Below, piece after piece: positions 14,930 to 22,421 of a DNA stretch of 33,775 nucleotides. Position 1 is the first letter of the stretch, and the number at the start of each line of letters is the position of its first letter. Made by a program: the position numbers and the translations under genes. The DNA lies in NCBI GenBank assembly GCA_018268035.1, contig JAFDXI010000068.1, positions 1 to 33,775 of the forward strand. The letters run 5' to 3'. The notes beneath the pieces were generated by a model. It searched no databases. It saw only the letters and a list, made by a program, of their open reading frames with translations, and was not told the DNA's origin. The stretch comes from Bacteroidota bacterium. GTDB taxonomy: Bacteria > Bacteroidota > Bacteroidia > Chitinophagales > Chitinophagaceae.

Positions 14930-16264
14930 ATGAAAAAAACACTCCTCCTGCTTACAACTTTTGTAATTATATTTTGTTGGCAATCAAAAGCGCAATTGAG
15001 GTTACAAACAAAAGCCATCCCTACAAAAAGAATCAACCTGCAACAAAATCAACATACTGGTTTTGGTTCACAGAATACAAATGCAGCTTGCGATACATTG
15101 AACCTTTTGGCTGCAAACAATTGGAGTCAATATTATTATGAAGACCCGAATGGTGGTTACACTTTTGGCGTAGGTAAAAACAGTGGATTTTCTATTACAG
15201 AAGATGCCAATGTGTTTACTGCATCAGGAGCTAACAGTAATTATATCAGCGGCGCTTCAGTTTATTTTGCTTATGCCAACAGCAACAAATCTGAAGATTT
15301 GAATAAAGACCTCATTTTAAAAGTATATGATGACAATAGTGGATACCCGGGTAATTTACTTGGTAGTACTTCTATAAAACTTAGCCAGGCGCATCAGGAT
15401 GTTTTAAATGATGCCTTAACAACCTTCAAATTCGCTACACCAATTGCAGTGCCGGCTTCAAAAGTTTTTTACATTTCAATTGATCATTCTAATTTTTCAT
15501 GGGGTAGTGGAACAAGAGACTCCATCGCTATCATCGCAAATGCAGATGATGAAACTGCAGGTGCAGCTTACCAGCTTTTTTTAGATAATTCATCCTCACA
15601 TTGGCAGGCAGTAAATGAAACGTATGCAGGCAACAATGGCGGCCTTGATGTCAGCTTGTTTATTTTTCCCTACTTAAGCAATACACCTGATGGATGTGGC
15701 ATTGTCCTGCCGGTAAGCATATTAAATTTCGGGGGTTTCATAAAAGACAATGCAGCATATTTAAACTGGAGCACAGCAATGGAAAATAACAACAAAGGGT
15801 TTTATATTGAAAGAAGTAAGGATGCACAAAACTTCAGCAACATTGGATTTGTTGCAGGTGCCGGCAACTCATCACAAATAAGAAGATATGCTTTCCAGGA
15901 TATTTCTGTTAAAGATATGCTCGCAACAACAACCTATTACCGTTTGAAACAAATGGATTTAGATGGTAAATTTTCTTATTCAAAAGTACTGGCATTAAAC
16001 CTTAAAAATGTGGCGCAGTGGCGATTATTCCCCAATCCGGTAAAAGATATGGCAACAGTTGAATTAAACCTTACCACTTCATCAGCAGTAACGGTTATGG
16101 TATTTGCGCAGGACGGAAGAGTTGTTGCCAATACTGATAAGGGAATATTAACTGCAGGCACTCAACAGGTGTTCATCAATATGCAAAGCCTTGCAAAAGG
16201 CGCTTATACGGTAAGGGTAAAAGCAGGTTCAGATACTTATTCCAAAATAATTGTGAAGGAGTGA
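14930..16264 (+). CDS. Secreted protein with type IX secretion C-terminal sorting domain
   Basis: This 444-residue protein has a clear Sec signal peptide (MKKTLLLLTTFVIIFCWQSKA, 1-21). The region at about 50-250 is probably beta-rich and I do not recognise it; it contains LKVYDDNSGYPGNLLGS and FYISIDHSNFSWGSGTRDSI, segments often seen in Bacteroidota surface proteins. A fibronectin-like linker domain follows (about 260-358), with LNWSTAMENNNKGFYIERS and TYYRLKQMDLDGKFSYSKVL. The end (about 362-444) is a type A T9SS sorting domain: LFPNPVKDMATVEL ... GAYTVRVKAGSDTYSKIIVKE. It should cross the outer membrane by T9SS and be released or anchored to the surface. The gene stands alone, after a 228-bp AT-rich gap in which I see nothing. 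Confidence 0.88.
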   Translation: MKKTLLLLTTFVIIFCWQSKAQLRLQTKAIPTKRINLQQNQHTGFGSQNTNAACDTLNLLAANNWSQYYYEDPNGGYTFGVGKNSGFSITEDANVFTASGANSNYISGASVYFAYANSNKSEDLNKDLILKVYDDNSGYPGNLLGSTSIKLSQAHQDVLNDALTTFKFATPIAVPASKVFYISIDHSNFSWGSGTRDSIAIIANADDETAGAAYQLFLDNSSSHWQAVNETYAGNNGGLDVSLFIFPYLSNTPDGCGIVLPVSILNFGGFIKDNAAYLNWSTAMENNNKGFYIERSKDAQNFSNIGFVAGAGNSSQIRRYAFQDISVKDMLATTTYYRLKQMDLDGKFSYSKVLALNLKNVAQWRLFPNPVKDMATVELNLTTSSAVTVMVFAQDGRVVANTDKGILTAGTQQVFINMQSLAKGAYTVRVKAGSDTYSKIIVKE

Positions 16265-16410
16265 CATGCCACACTTAGTAAAAATTCAATAAGCAATTTT
16301 GTTGAAAACATATTTTCTATCAATAAATAAACCTGACATAAGAAGAACTTCTTTAAGTTTCGAAAGAAAATAATCAAACATGCCTTATCCAAAAAGAAGG
16401 TGAGAAGACT

Positions 16411-17037
16411 TCAGTAAGAAAAACTGCTGAATGGTTTATAATTTTTTTCAGTAGCCAATTCCAGCATATATAAATCTTCAGGCGAATCTCCATAGGCATA
16501 GATTTTTTTATATTCTGAAAGATTATACTGTTCTTGTATATGCCTAACCTTTTCTTTACCGGAACAGTTACGACCGACAATCTTACCTGTGAGTTTGTTG
16601 TTCTTTACTTCCAGTTTTGTGGCAATACATTCAATTTGATATTTAGAACACCAGGGGAAAATCCAGTTTTCAGGAGAGGCAGAAACAACAACAACAGGTG
16701 TTTTACGTTGAAGGTGCTTTCTTATTTCATGCAGTGCACTTTTCTTTAAGAGATCAGGAAGCTTTTCTTCGGTAAAGCGATAACAATAATCATTAAATAC
16801 CGCTATACTCATACCTCTCAAAAAATATATCAGCAAAATCTCTTTAGCCCGGTGGTTGGAAAGGATGCCGGCTTTGTAAGCAACAATGATTGGAGATAAA
16901 ATACAAATACCAAAATAATAGCTGAATTTACCTTTAATATATTTCAGTATTTCAGCTAAAGTATCCTTTGATGTTATGGTACCATCAAAATCAAAAAATG
17001 CAATTTCACCAGATTCACTATTCATTACAAAGTCCAT
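16411..17037 (-). CDS. HAD-IB family phosphatase, candidate polyprenyl-phosphoribose 5-phosphatase
   Basis: This is a 208-residue HAD hydrolase. Motif I is FFDFDGTIT (nucleophile and acid Asp), motif II is VVVSASPENW, and motif III/IV is YAYGDSPEDLYML; a hydrophobic cap segment (SYYFGICILSPIIVAY) may touch the membrane. Subfamily IB includes phosphoserine phosphatase-like enzymes. The ATG at 17037 overlaps the stop of dprE2 (TGATG), so translation is coupled; an in-frame GTG one codon earlier is the alternative. In the DPA pathway the DPPR 5-phosphate must be removed before DprE1 acts. As I recall, related HAD domains also occur fused to UbiA-type prenyltransferases, which would support this role. 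The family is certain; the substrate is inference from operon position. Confidence 0.85.
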   Translation of the reverse strand: MDFVMNSESGEIAFFDFDGTITSKDTLAEILKYIKGKFSYYFGICILSPIIVAYKAGILSNHRAKEILLIYFLRGMSIAVFNDYCYRFTEEKLPDLLKKSALHEIRKHLQRKTPVVVVSASPENWIFPWCSKYQIECIATKLEVKNNKLTGKIVGRNCSGKEKVRHIQEQYNLSEYKKIYAYGDSPEDLYMLELATEKNYKPFSSFSY

Positions 17038-17768
17038 CACAATTTCTTTTTCTTAAATACATTTTCCGGAATGTTTTTGATGATTGTCATTATCCATTTC
17101 CAGAACCATTTTACATAAACAATATTTTGTTTCTTACGTATTGCTTTTTCCACTGTATCAGCCACCTGTTGCGTATTGGCTGTAAGCAAAGGTGGTAAAT
17201 TTAATCCTGCTGTCATCTTTGTATCTACAAAACCTGGCAACACACTCACTACATGAACACCACAATGATACATCTTGTTTCTCAATCCGGATAAATATGC
17301 AGTGAACCCAGCCTTTGCACTACCATAAATATAATTGCTTTGCCTGCCGCGTACACCAGCCACAGAGCTGATGCCAACAATAGTCCCGCTTTTTCTTTCA
17401 GCAAAATCTTCACCCACAATATTCAAAATAGAAACTGCACCTGTGTAATTGCTGTTAATCATCTTCGATGCTTCATCCCAATTTTTACAGGCAGCATCAT
17501 TATCACTCATATATCCGAACACACAAATGACAATGTCAGGTTTTGGGGTTAATGAATAATAAAAATCATGATGCGTTGCAAAAGCAGTTGCATCAAATTC
17601 ATGCGCTGTGCAGTTCACACCATATCTCACCGTAATATCACCCTGCAATGGTTTTAACCTGTCTGAATTTCTTGCGGCTAATTGTATATCATATCCTTTT
17701 GCAGCCATTGTACGTGCCATTGCCACTGCCATATCTGATGTAGCTCCTAACAATAAAACTGTTGCCAT
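17037..17768 (-). CDS. dprE2: DprE2-like SDR, decaprenylphosphoryl-2-keto-ribose reductase
   Basis: This 243-residue short-chain dehydrogenase should reduce the 2-keto intermediate made by DprE1 to polyprenylphosphoryl-D-arabinose with NAD(P)H. The nucleotide-binding turn is LLLGATSDMA (residues 5-14), close to LLLGGTSEIG of mycobacterial DprE2. NSNYTGAVS (106-113), GISSVAG (132-138) and the catalytic YGSAK (Y148/K152) follow. The C-terminal membrane-proximal segment FWKWIMTIIKNIPENVFKK parallels the DprE2 ending FRYVMMVLRHIPRSIFRK. This end-to-end match makes DprE2 far more likely than a generic SDR. It is separated from dprE1 by 151 bp and overlaps the HAD gene downstream. The start ATG is at 17768. 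Confidence 0.9.
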   Translation of the reverse strand: MATVLLLGATSDMAVAMARTMAAKGYDIQLAARNSDRLKPLQGDITVRYGVNCTAHEFDATAFATHHDFYYSLTPKPDIVICVFGYMSDNDAACKNWDEASKMINSNYTGAVSILNIVGEDFAERKSGTIVGISSVAGVRGRQSNYIYGSAKAGFTAYLSGLRNKMYHCGVHVVSVLPGFVDTKMTAGLNLPPLLTANTQQVADTVEKAIRKKQNIVYVKWFWKWIMTIIKNIPENVFKKKKL

Positions 17769-17919
17769 ATAAATATTAAGCTGTAAAAAAATTATTCGAT
17801 TTTCTGCATTGCCTCTTTATGCATCTTCCGAAGGCCAGTCGGTTTATTTGTCTGTTAAATATTGTGGCATTCCTGGTTTGCAAAGTTCGAGTCTTTGAAG
17901 TATTCAACAACACAAAAAT

Positions 17920-19254
17920 TCAAGTTGTCAGCTCCAGCCTGTCAGATTGCACAGAACGTATTTTCCCTTTGGGATTATATTGATGAATGATCCTTTTAAA
18001 TTCTTCCAACCTTGGGTATCCTGCCTTCAAAACATCCGGTTTCATACGCGCATCTTTACTCATGTATAATCTTCCGCCATATTGTAAAACCACCTGGTCT
18101 AACTCATCCAAAAAATCAAACAAACCATCCCGCACAGGAAAGTCAAGTGCCAAAGTATAGCCCTCCTTTGGAAATGAAATTAAGCTCTCCTGTTTACCAA
18201 AAACTTTTAATACTGCAAGGAATGAACCCAAGCCTTTATCACTGATACGATGCAAAATTTCTATAAGGCCCTGCTTTGCCTGCAAAGGCAAAACAAACTG
18301 ATATTGTACAAAACCTTTTTTGCCATATCCCCTGTTCCAATTCAGAATTGCATCAAGCGGATAGAAAAAAGGTTCATAACTGACAACATTATTGATTTCT
18401 TTTTTGAAGTTTTTACCATAATACAAAAAATTAAAAAGCTTTACAGTAAAACTATTCAACACCCAGGAGGGTAAATTAAATGGAAATGGAATACTTTTCT
18501 TTGGGGGTAATTTCAATGGGTCAGCTTTAAGTTTTTCAGGCAGTTCTGACAATGTAGCATGTTCACCGAGAATCAAAATACTTCTTCCGAAATGTTCACC
18601 TTTTTTCAGGCAATCAATCCACGCTACCGAATAAGTTGAATTTTTATATTCATCAAACAAACGGATGATTTCATCAAGGTTTTCAGCCTTTATTTGTTTC
18701 TGTTTGATATATGAAGTTTCAATTTTCTTCAACCTGAATTTCACTCTTGTTATCAAACCTGTCAAACCCATACCACCACAAGTAGCTTCAAATAAATCAG
18801 TATGTATTTCAGGTGAGCAAACCATTATGCTTCCATTAGCCAGAACTAATTCCATCTCCACAATATGATTGGAAAACGAACCATCCACATGATGATTTTT
18901 CCCATGCACATCACTCCCCACTGCCCCGCCGACTGTTATGAATTTTGTACCTGGTGTTACGGGTAAAAACCAACCTTTGGGAACAATAATCTCAAGGATT
19001 TTGTCAAGCGTTATTCCACTTTGGCATTCGAAGATGCCTTCCTTTGTATCGAAAGAAATGACATTATCATATTTTAAAGTATTGATAGTTTCCTTCGACA
19101 AAGAAGCATCACCATAACAACGGCCATTGCCGCGTGGAATAAAGTATTCACTTTGCTCCATTATTTTCTGTACCTGATCATCAAAACTGAAGCAGTGCTC
19201 ATCAGATTGCATTACAGGATAATTGCCCCAGTTGGATATGGTTTTCTGTGCCAT
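17920..19254 (-). CDS. dprE1: DprE1-like FAD oxidase, decaprenylphosphoryl-ribose 2-epimerase subunit
   Basis: This 444-residue FAD-dependent oxidase should oxidise the C2 hydroxyl of polyprenylphosphoryl-ribose, the first half of the epimerisation to arabinose. The FAD domain has PRGNGRCYGD (40-49), PVTPGTKFITVGGAVGSDVH (98-117) and GKNHHVDGSFSNH (118-130), matching the mycobacterial DprE1 segments. LNWNRGYGKKGFVQYQFVLP (304-323) and GGRLYMSKDAR (393-403) match the substrate domain, with K400 at the position of Mtb Lys418. The Cys387 position of the Mtb enzyme (NICVDFP) is Ala here (TLALDFP, A369). The order and 3-bp spacing after the UbiA gene indicate one operon. Generic FAD-linked oxidases lack this combination of motifs. 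Confidence 0.95.
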   Translation of the reverse strand: MAQKTISNWGNYPVMQSDEHCFSFDDQVQKIMEQSEYFIPRGNGRCYGDASLSKETINTLKYDNVISFDTKEGIFECQSGITLDKILEIIVPKGWFLPVTPGTKFITVGGAVGSDVHGKNHHVDGSFSNHIVEMELVLANGSIMVCSPEIHTDLFEATCGGMGLTGLITRVKFRLKKIETSYIKQKQIKAENLDEIIRLFDEYKNSTYSVAWIDCLKKGEHFGRSILILGEHATLSELPEKLKADPLKLPPKKSIPFPFNLPSWVLNSFTVKLFNFLYYGKNFKKEINNVVSYEPFFYPLDAILNWNRGYGKKGFVQYQFVLPLQAKQGLIEILHRISDKGLGSFLAVLKVFGKQESLISFPKEGYTLALDFPVRDGLFDFLDELDQVVLQYGGRLYMSKDARMKPDVLKAGYPRLEEFKRIIHQYNPKGKIRSVQSDRLELTT

Positions 19255-19257
19255 CTT

Positions 19258-20181
19258 TTATTTGAATATTGTAAGGTTGGGCAAATAAATTATAGTATAA
19301 AAACTAACAATCCACAGTATCAGCGTTATTTGCAGGAACCTGTCTTTGTATAATAAATCAGTGGGGGAACCACTGTCTTTATCAATAAATGTAATTTGCA
19401 GGTAACGCATCAGGCCCACCACTACGAATAAAGAAGTATAATATAAACGGTATGTTTTCCAGCGCTCCATCACTTCAGGTGAAATAGTGTACATCAGGTA
19501 AGCAATGATGATGATGGCGGTAAACAATGACAGCATCACATTCAGGAATTCAAGGTTATAACCTTTTACGGCTTTGCGCATGTCAAGCCCTGAGTGTATT
19601 TTAATCAGGACATCATCCCTGCGTTTGGCAATAGCCATAAACATGGCAAGCAGGAAAACCATAATCATCAACCATTGTGAAATACCAATGAATGCAATAA
19701 CACCTCCGGCTTTTATTCTTAACACAAACCCTATTGCCACCAATACAATATCAAGGATTGAAATATTCTTCAACCCGAGAGAATAACCCAGGTTCATCAC
19801 AAAATAAATCATCAAAACAAACAAAAACTTCAATTTAATTGCAGCAGCAACAGTAATACCAAGTGCAACGCAAATGATAAATAAAGTAAAGGCTGATTTT
19901 TTTGAAATTGCACCTGAAGCCAAAGGCCTCAAACATTTTGTCGGGTGCAATTTATCTGCTTCAATATCCATATAATCATTAATGATATAAATGGAACTGG
20001 CGATGAAGGAAAATGCAACAAACCCAGCCAGGCAGGCCAGCAATTTATCTAAATGAAAAACTTCGCCGGAAAAAAACAATGGAAGAAAAATAAACGAATT
20101 TTTGATCCAGTGTTTTGGACGCAGTAAACTTATATATTGTGCTATCATTTTATTATCGGCAGTTATTCCTGTTGTTACCAT
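19258..20181 (-). CDS. ubiA: UbiA-family DPPR synthase-like prenyltransferase (polyprenyl-P phosphoribosyltransferase)
   Basis: This 307-residue membrane enzyme is predicted to join PRPP to a polyprenyl phosphate, giving polyprenylphosphoryl-5-phosphoribose. It has about eight to nine helices. RPKHWIKN (21-28) and the motif NDYMDIEADKLHPTKCLRP (68-86) fit the DPPR synthase signature NDxxDxxxDxxHPTKxxRP rather than the NDxxDxxxD pattern of quinone or haem prenyltransferases. The second part, YSLGLKNISILDIVLVAIGF followed by VLRIKAGG, and the KRRDD segment also fit the mycobacterial enzyme Rv3806c. It ends 3 bp before dprE1 and starts 4 bp after the glycosyltransferase gene. The lipid chain length cannot be inferred. 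Confidence 0.92.
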   Translation of the reverse strand: MVTTGITADNKMIAQYISLLRPKHWIKNSFIFLPLFFSGEVFHLDKLLACLAGFVAFSFIASSIYIINDYMDIEADKLHPTKCLRPLASGAISKKSAFTLFIICVALGITVAAAIKLKFLFVLMIYFVMNLGYSLGLKNISILDIVLVAIGFVLRIKAGGVIAFIGISQWLMIMVFLLAMFMAIAKRRDDVLIKIHSGLDMRKAVKGYNLEFLNVMLSLFTAIIIIAYLMYTISPEVMERWKTYRLYYTSLFVVVGLMRYLQITFIDKDSGSPTDLLYKDRFLQITLILWIVSFYTIIYLPNLTIFK

Positions 20182-20185
20182 ATTT

Positions 20186-21430
20186 TTATTTTGAATACCC
20201 GTTAATCACTTTGCTCAATGCTTCAATACTTTTTTCCCAGGTATGTGACCTTGCAAATGCTTTCCTTTTGATGGAAAGTTCATCAGCATTTGAAGACAAC
20301 GCTTTTGAAACCATACCCACAAACTGCAAAGGAGATTCAGAAAGATAAGTATAAGGTTCAAACATGCGCATAGCTTCTGTCTTTGTTGCTACAACAGGCT
20401 TACCCATTGCAAGATATTCATCAATTTTTAAAGGATAGTTTCCTTGTGTTATCTCATTATTAATTTGTGGGTTGATGCAAACATCAAAAGCGCTGATATA
20501 TGCAGGCAGTTCTGCTAAATTCTTTCTACCTGTGAAATAAATATTGCTGTATTGATGAAGATTACTCTTCTTAAAATTATCCATTTCAGGACCTACTAAA
20601 ACAATATTATAATGTGGGTAAGTCTCAGCTATGGCAGCAATAATTTTTTCATCCAGCCTGTCTGCATCCAATGCACCTGTATATCCAATGATAGGATATG
20701 GTATATTGGCTAAATCATCCGGCTTTTCATAAATTTTATTACCATCAAATAACTGGATATTACAACCCTGCCCAATATAATGAGATGCGCTGTTGTGTTG
20801 TCCGCAATATTTTGCATAATATTCTGAATTGGTCACTACCGCATCCGATTTTTCTATCAGTGCAGGTTCCAAAACATCGCAATGCCTTTTCCAATAATCA
20901 TATCCCCTCAAATAATCACGGCAATAGTAAACATAAAGGGAAGGAGATAGTAATTCTTTTAAATAATAACCATTAAAGATATCGTTATCATTAAACAAAA
21001 TGATATTTTCAAAATTCAACTCTTTCAATGCTTTTTTTATATCCTTTGCAAAGCGCCTGTTGTTAAAATAATTAATCATTTTAAACATTGCTGTTGAAGG
21101 CAGCCAATTGATAGACTCTATAATAGAATCAGGATACAACTGCCACATATTCGAGCGAATTCTTTGGACTTTTGGCTGATTATTTTTTATCATATCACAA
21201 TGCTGCTGCACACCTTCATCTTTTGATTTTGAATGCCATGTCTTCCTGTTCAAAGGTTTGTTGACATAAAGTATGCGGTTGTTTTCTGCAAGCCGGGTTG
21301 CGATATCTTTACAATTACTGCCTATATTATAATACCAGGGCTGTAATCCAATCACGACAATGTCCCTGCCCTTCAATTCGGAAAGGCCTGCAATGTCCAT
21401 TTCATTACTTTTTACAGATAATGTTTCCAT
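20186..21430 (-). CDS. GT4-like glycosyltransferase
   Basis: This 414-residue cytoplasmic glycosyltransferase has a GT-B fold. The N-terminal half begins with VVIGLQPWYYNIGSNCKDIA (residues 25-44) and contains YVYYCRDYLRGYDYWKRHCD. The donor-binding half (about 240-400) has PIIGYTGALDADRLDEKII, FTGRKNLAELPAYISAFDVC and the family's NYPLKIDEYLAMGKPVVAT (331-349), whose E338 belongs to the retaining GT4 E-x7-E-type region. It would transfer a nucleotide-activated sugar to a lipid-linked or other acceptor. As the second gene of the operon it probably builds the glycan that the pathway decorates, but donor and acceptor are unknown. An in-frame Met at residue 11 is a possible alternative start. 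Confidence 0.85.
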   Translation of the reverse strand: METLSVKSNEMDIAGLSELKGRDIVVIGLQPWYYNIGSNCKDIATRLAENNRILYVNKPLNRKTWHSKSKDEGVQQHCDMIKNNQPKVQRIRSNMWQLYPDSIIESINWLPSTAMFKMINYFNNRRFAKDIKKALKELNFENIILFNDNDIFNGYYLKELLSPSLYVYYCRDYLRGYDYWKRHCDVLEPALIEKSDAVVTNSEYYAKYCGQHNSASHYIGQGCNIQLFDGNKIYEKPDDLANIPYPIIGYTGALDADRLDEKIIAAIAETYPHYNIVLVGPEMDNFKKSNLHQYSNIYFTGRKNLAELPAYISAFDVCINPQINNEITQGNYPLKIDEYLAMGKPVVATKTEAMRMFEPYTYLSESPLQFVGMVSKALSSNADELSIKRKAFARSHTWEKSIEALSKVINGYSK

Positions 21431-21449
21431 TTTTTTTGATAGAATTTTT

Positions 21450-22265
21450 TTAATTCTTCAACTTAGACAAACCCTGTATTAAAATCGGCGGAGTGATTAA
21501 CCGGATGGTTTCTTTCATCGAAGTTACAAAACGAGATTTCTTGTCTTCTTTTCTGTATTTGAATATAGTATTGTGATCGGCTTCACTAACAGACTGTTCT
21601 TCTATAGGCCTGCCGTTGGTATAATAATATAATGCAAGTGATTTTCTGGATCTGCCTTCCGGGCAACGAACCACATTGGGGTTGCCATGCCAGGAAGTGC
21701 TGGTAGTAGAAAACATCGCCATCCTGTTGAATAATGGTAAAATTGATTTACGACATGATTTCATTTCAAGGTCCCACAATTCAAATTGACCACCATATTC
21801 TTCTTTCCAGTCTTCATTTAAATAAATCAACACATTTAATCTCCTGTCCAATTTTGTTCTGGGATGTTTATTAAAATCAGCATGAATTTTTAACATACCA
21901 CCGGGTTGTATCTGGTGCATCCCACCTCCATCATAAAATGGATCTGGTATTAAGTTTTCAATACCAGTTAACTCGGATAAAAATTCAAGGAAAGGCTGAG
22001 AATTTAAATAGTGCATAAATTCTTTTGTAGTCTCACCAAAACGATACTCTCCTTTTGATGCCAATTTTATCTGATTGGCATCATTATATTTTAAATCCGG
22101 ATTTTTCGACATATCAGGAAACTCAGTCAATATTTTTTTCAACACATCCGGGTTAAAGAAATTATCAAAATAAATACTTGGAAAAGGATCTGCGGATGCA
22201 TAAGCAGCTTTATTTTCGCTGGCAAATTGTTTCAATTCTTCAAAAGATTTTGGAATAAAATTCAT
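21450..22265 (-). CDS. 2-oxoglutarate/Fe(II)-dependent oxygenase (prolyl-4-hydroxylase-like fold)
   Basis: This 271-residue protein has an intact double-stranded beta-helix oxygenase core. The iron ligands are H128 and D130 (KIHADFN) and H193 (SWHGNP). R205/R207 (GRSRKSLALYYY) are candidates for binding 2-oxoglutarate. The GGGMHQIQPGGMLKIHADF and YGGQFELWD segments are typical of the 2OG-FeII_Oxy_3/P4H-like group found in bacterial polysaccharide loci. Its role would be to hydroxylate or otherwise oxidise a substrate, possibly a sugar, the lipid carrier or a protein residue. It is the first gene of the operon, 19 bp before the glycosyltransferase gene and just after a good promoter. The C-terminus (about 240-271) ends in a hydrophobic stretch, TIRLITPPILIQGLSKL. 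Confidence 0.88.
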   Translation of the reverse strand: MNFIPKSFEELKQFASENKAAYASADPFPSIYFDNFFNPDVLKKILTEFPDMSKNPDLKYNDANQIKLASKGEYRFGETTKEFMHYLNSQPFLEFLSELTGIENLIPDPFYDGGGMHQIQPGGMLKIHADFNKHPRTKLDRRLNVLIYLNEDWKEEYGGQFELWDLEMKSCRKSILPLFNRMAMFSTTSTSWHGNPNVVRCPEGRSRKSLALYYYTNGRPIEEQSVSEADHNTIFKYRKEDKKSRFVTSMKETIRLITPPILIQGLSKLKN

Positions 22266-22282
22266 GTAAGTCTTTTTATGAA

Positions 22283-22314
22283 TAAATATATTTTAAGAGT
22301 ACTAAATTAGACAA
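22283..22314 (-). promoter_or_regulatory. Candidate promoter of the arabinose-donor operon
   Basis: On the minus strand, TTG (22312-22314), a 21-base spacer and TATATTTA (22283-22290) fit TTG-N17-23-TAnnTTTG with one mismatch. The box ends 17 bases before the oxygenase start codon. A TATATTTT at 22406-22413 on the plus strand could serve the divergent GT-C gene but lacks a spaced TTG. Confidence 0.45.
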
Positions 22315-22421
22315 CAAAATGAGGTAGTTTTATCATTTTAAGCGAATATTTCGTTTTATTCTATATCCGTAGGGGTTTTTCAGGTTAATGCTTTCAAAAC
22401 AGATTTATATTTTTACATTTC

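Noticed and set aside
17800-17870. Short minus-strand peptides (MPQYLTDK and MHKEAMQKIE) in the dprE1-dprE2 gap.
   Set aside because: Only 8-10 codons each, in different frames, with no known counterpart.
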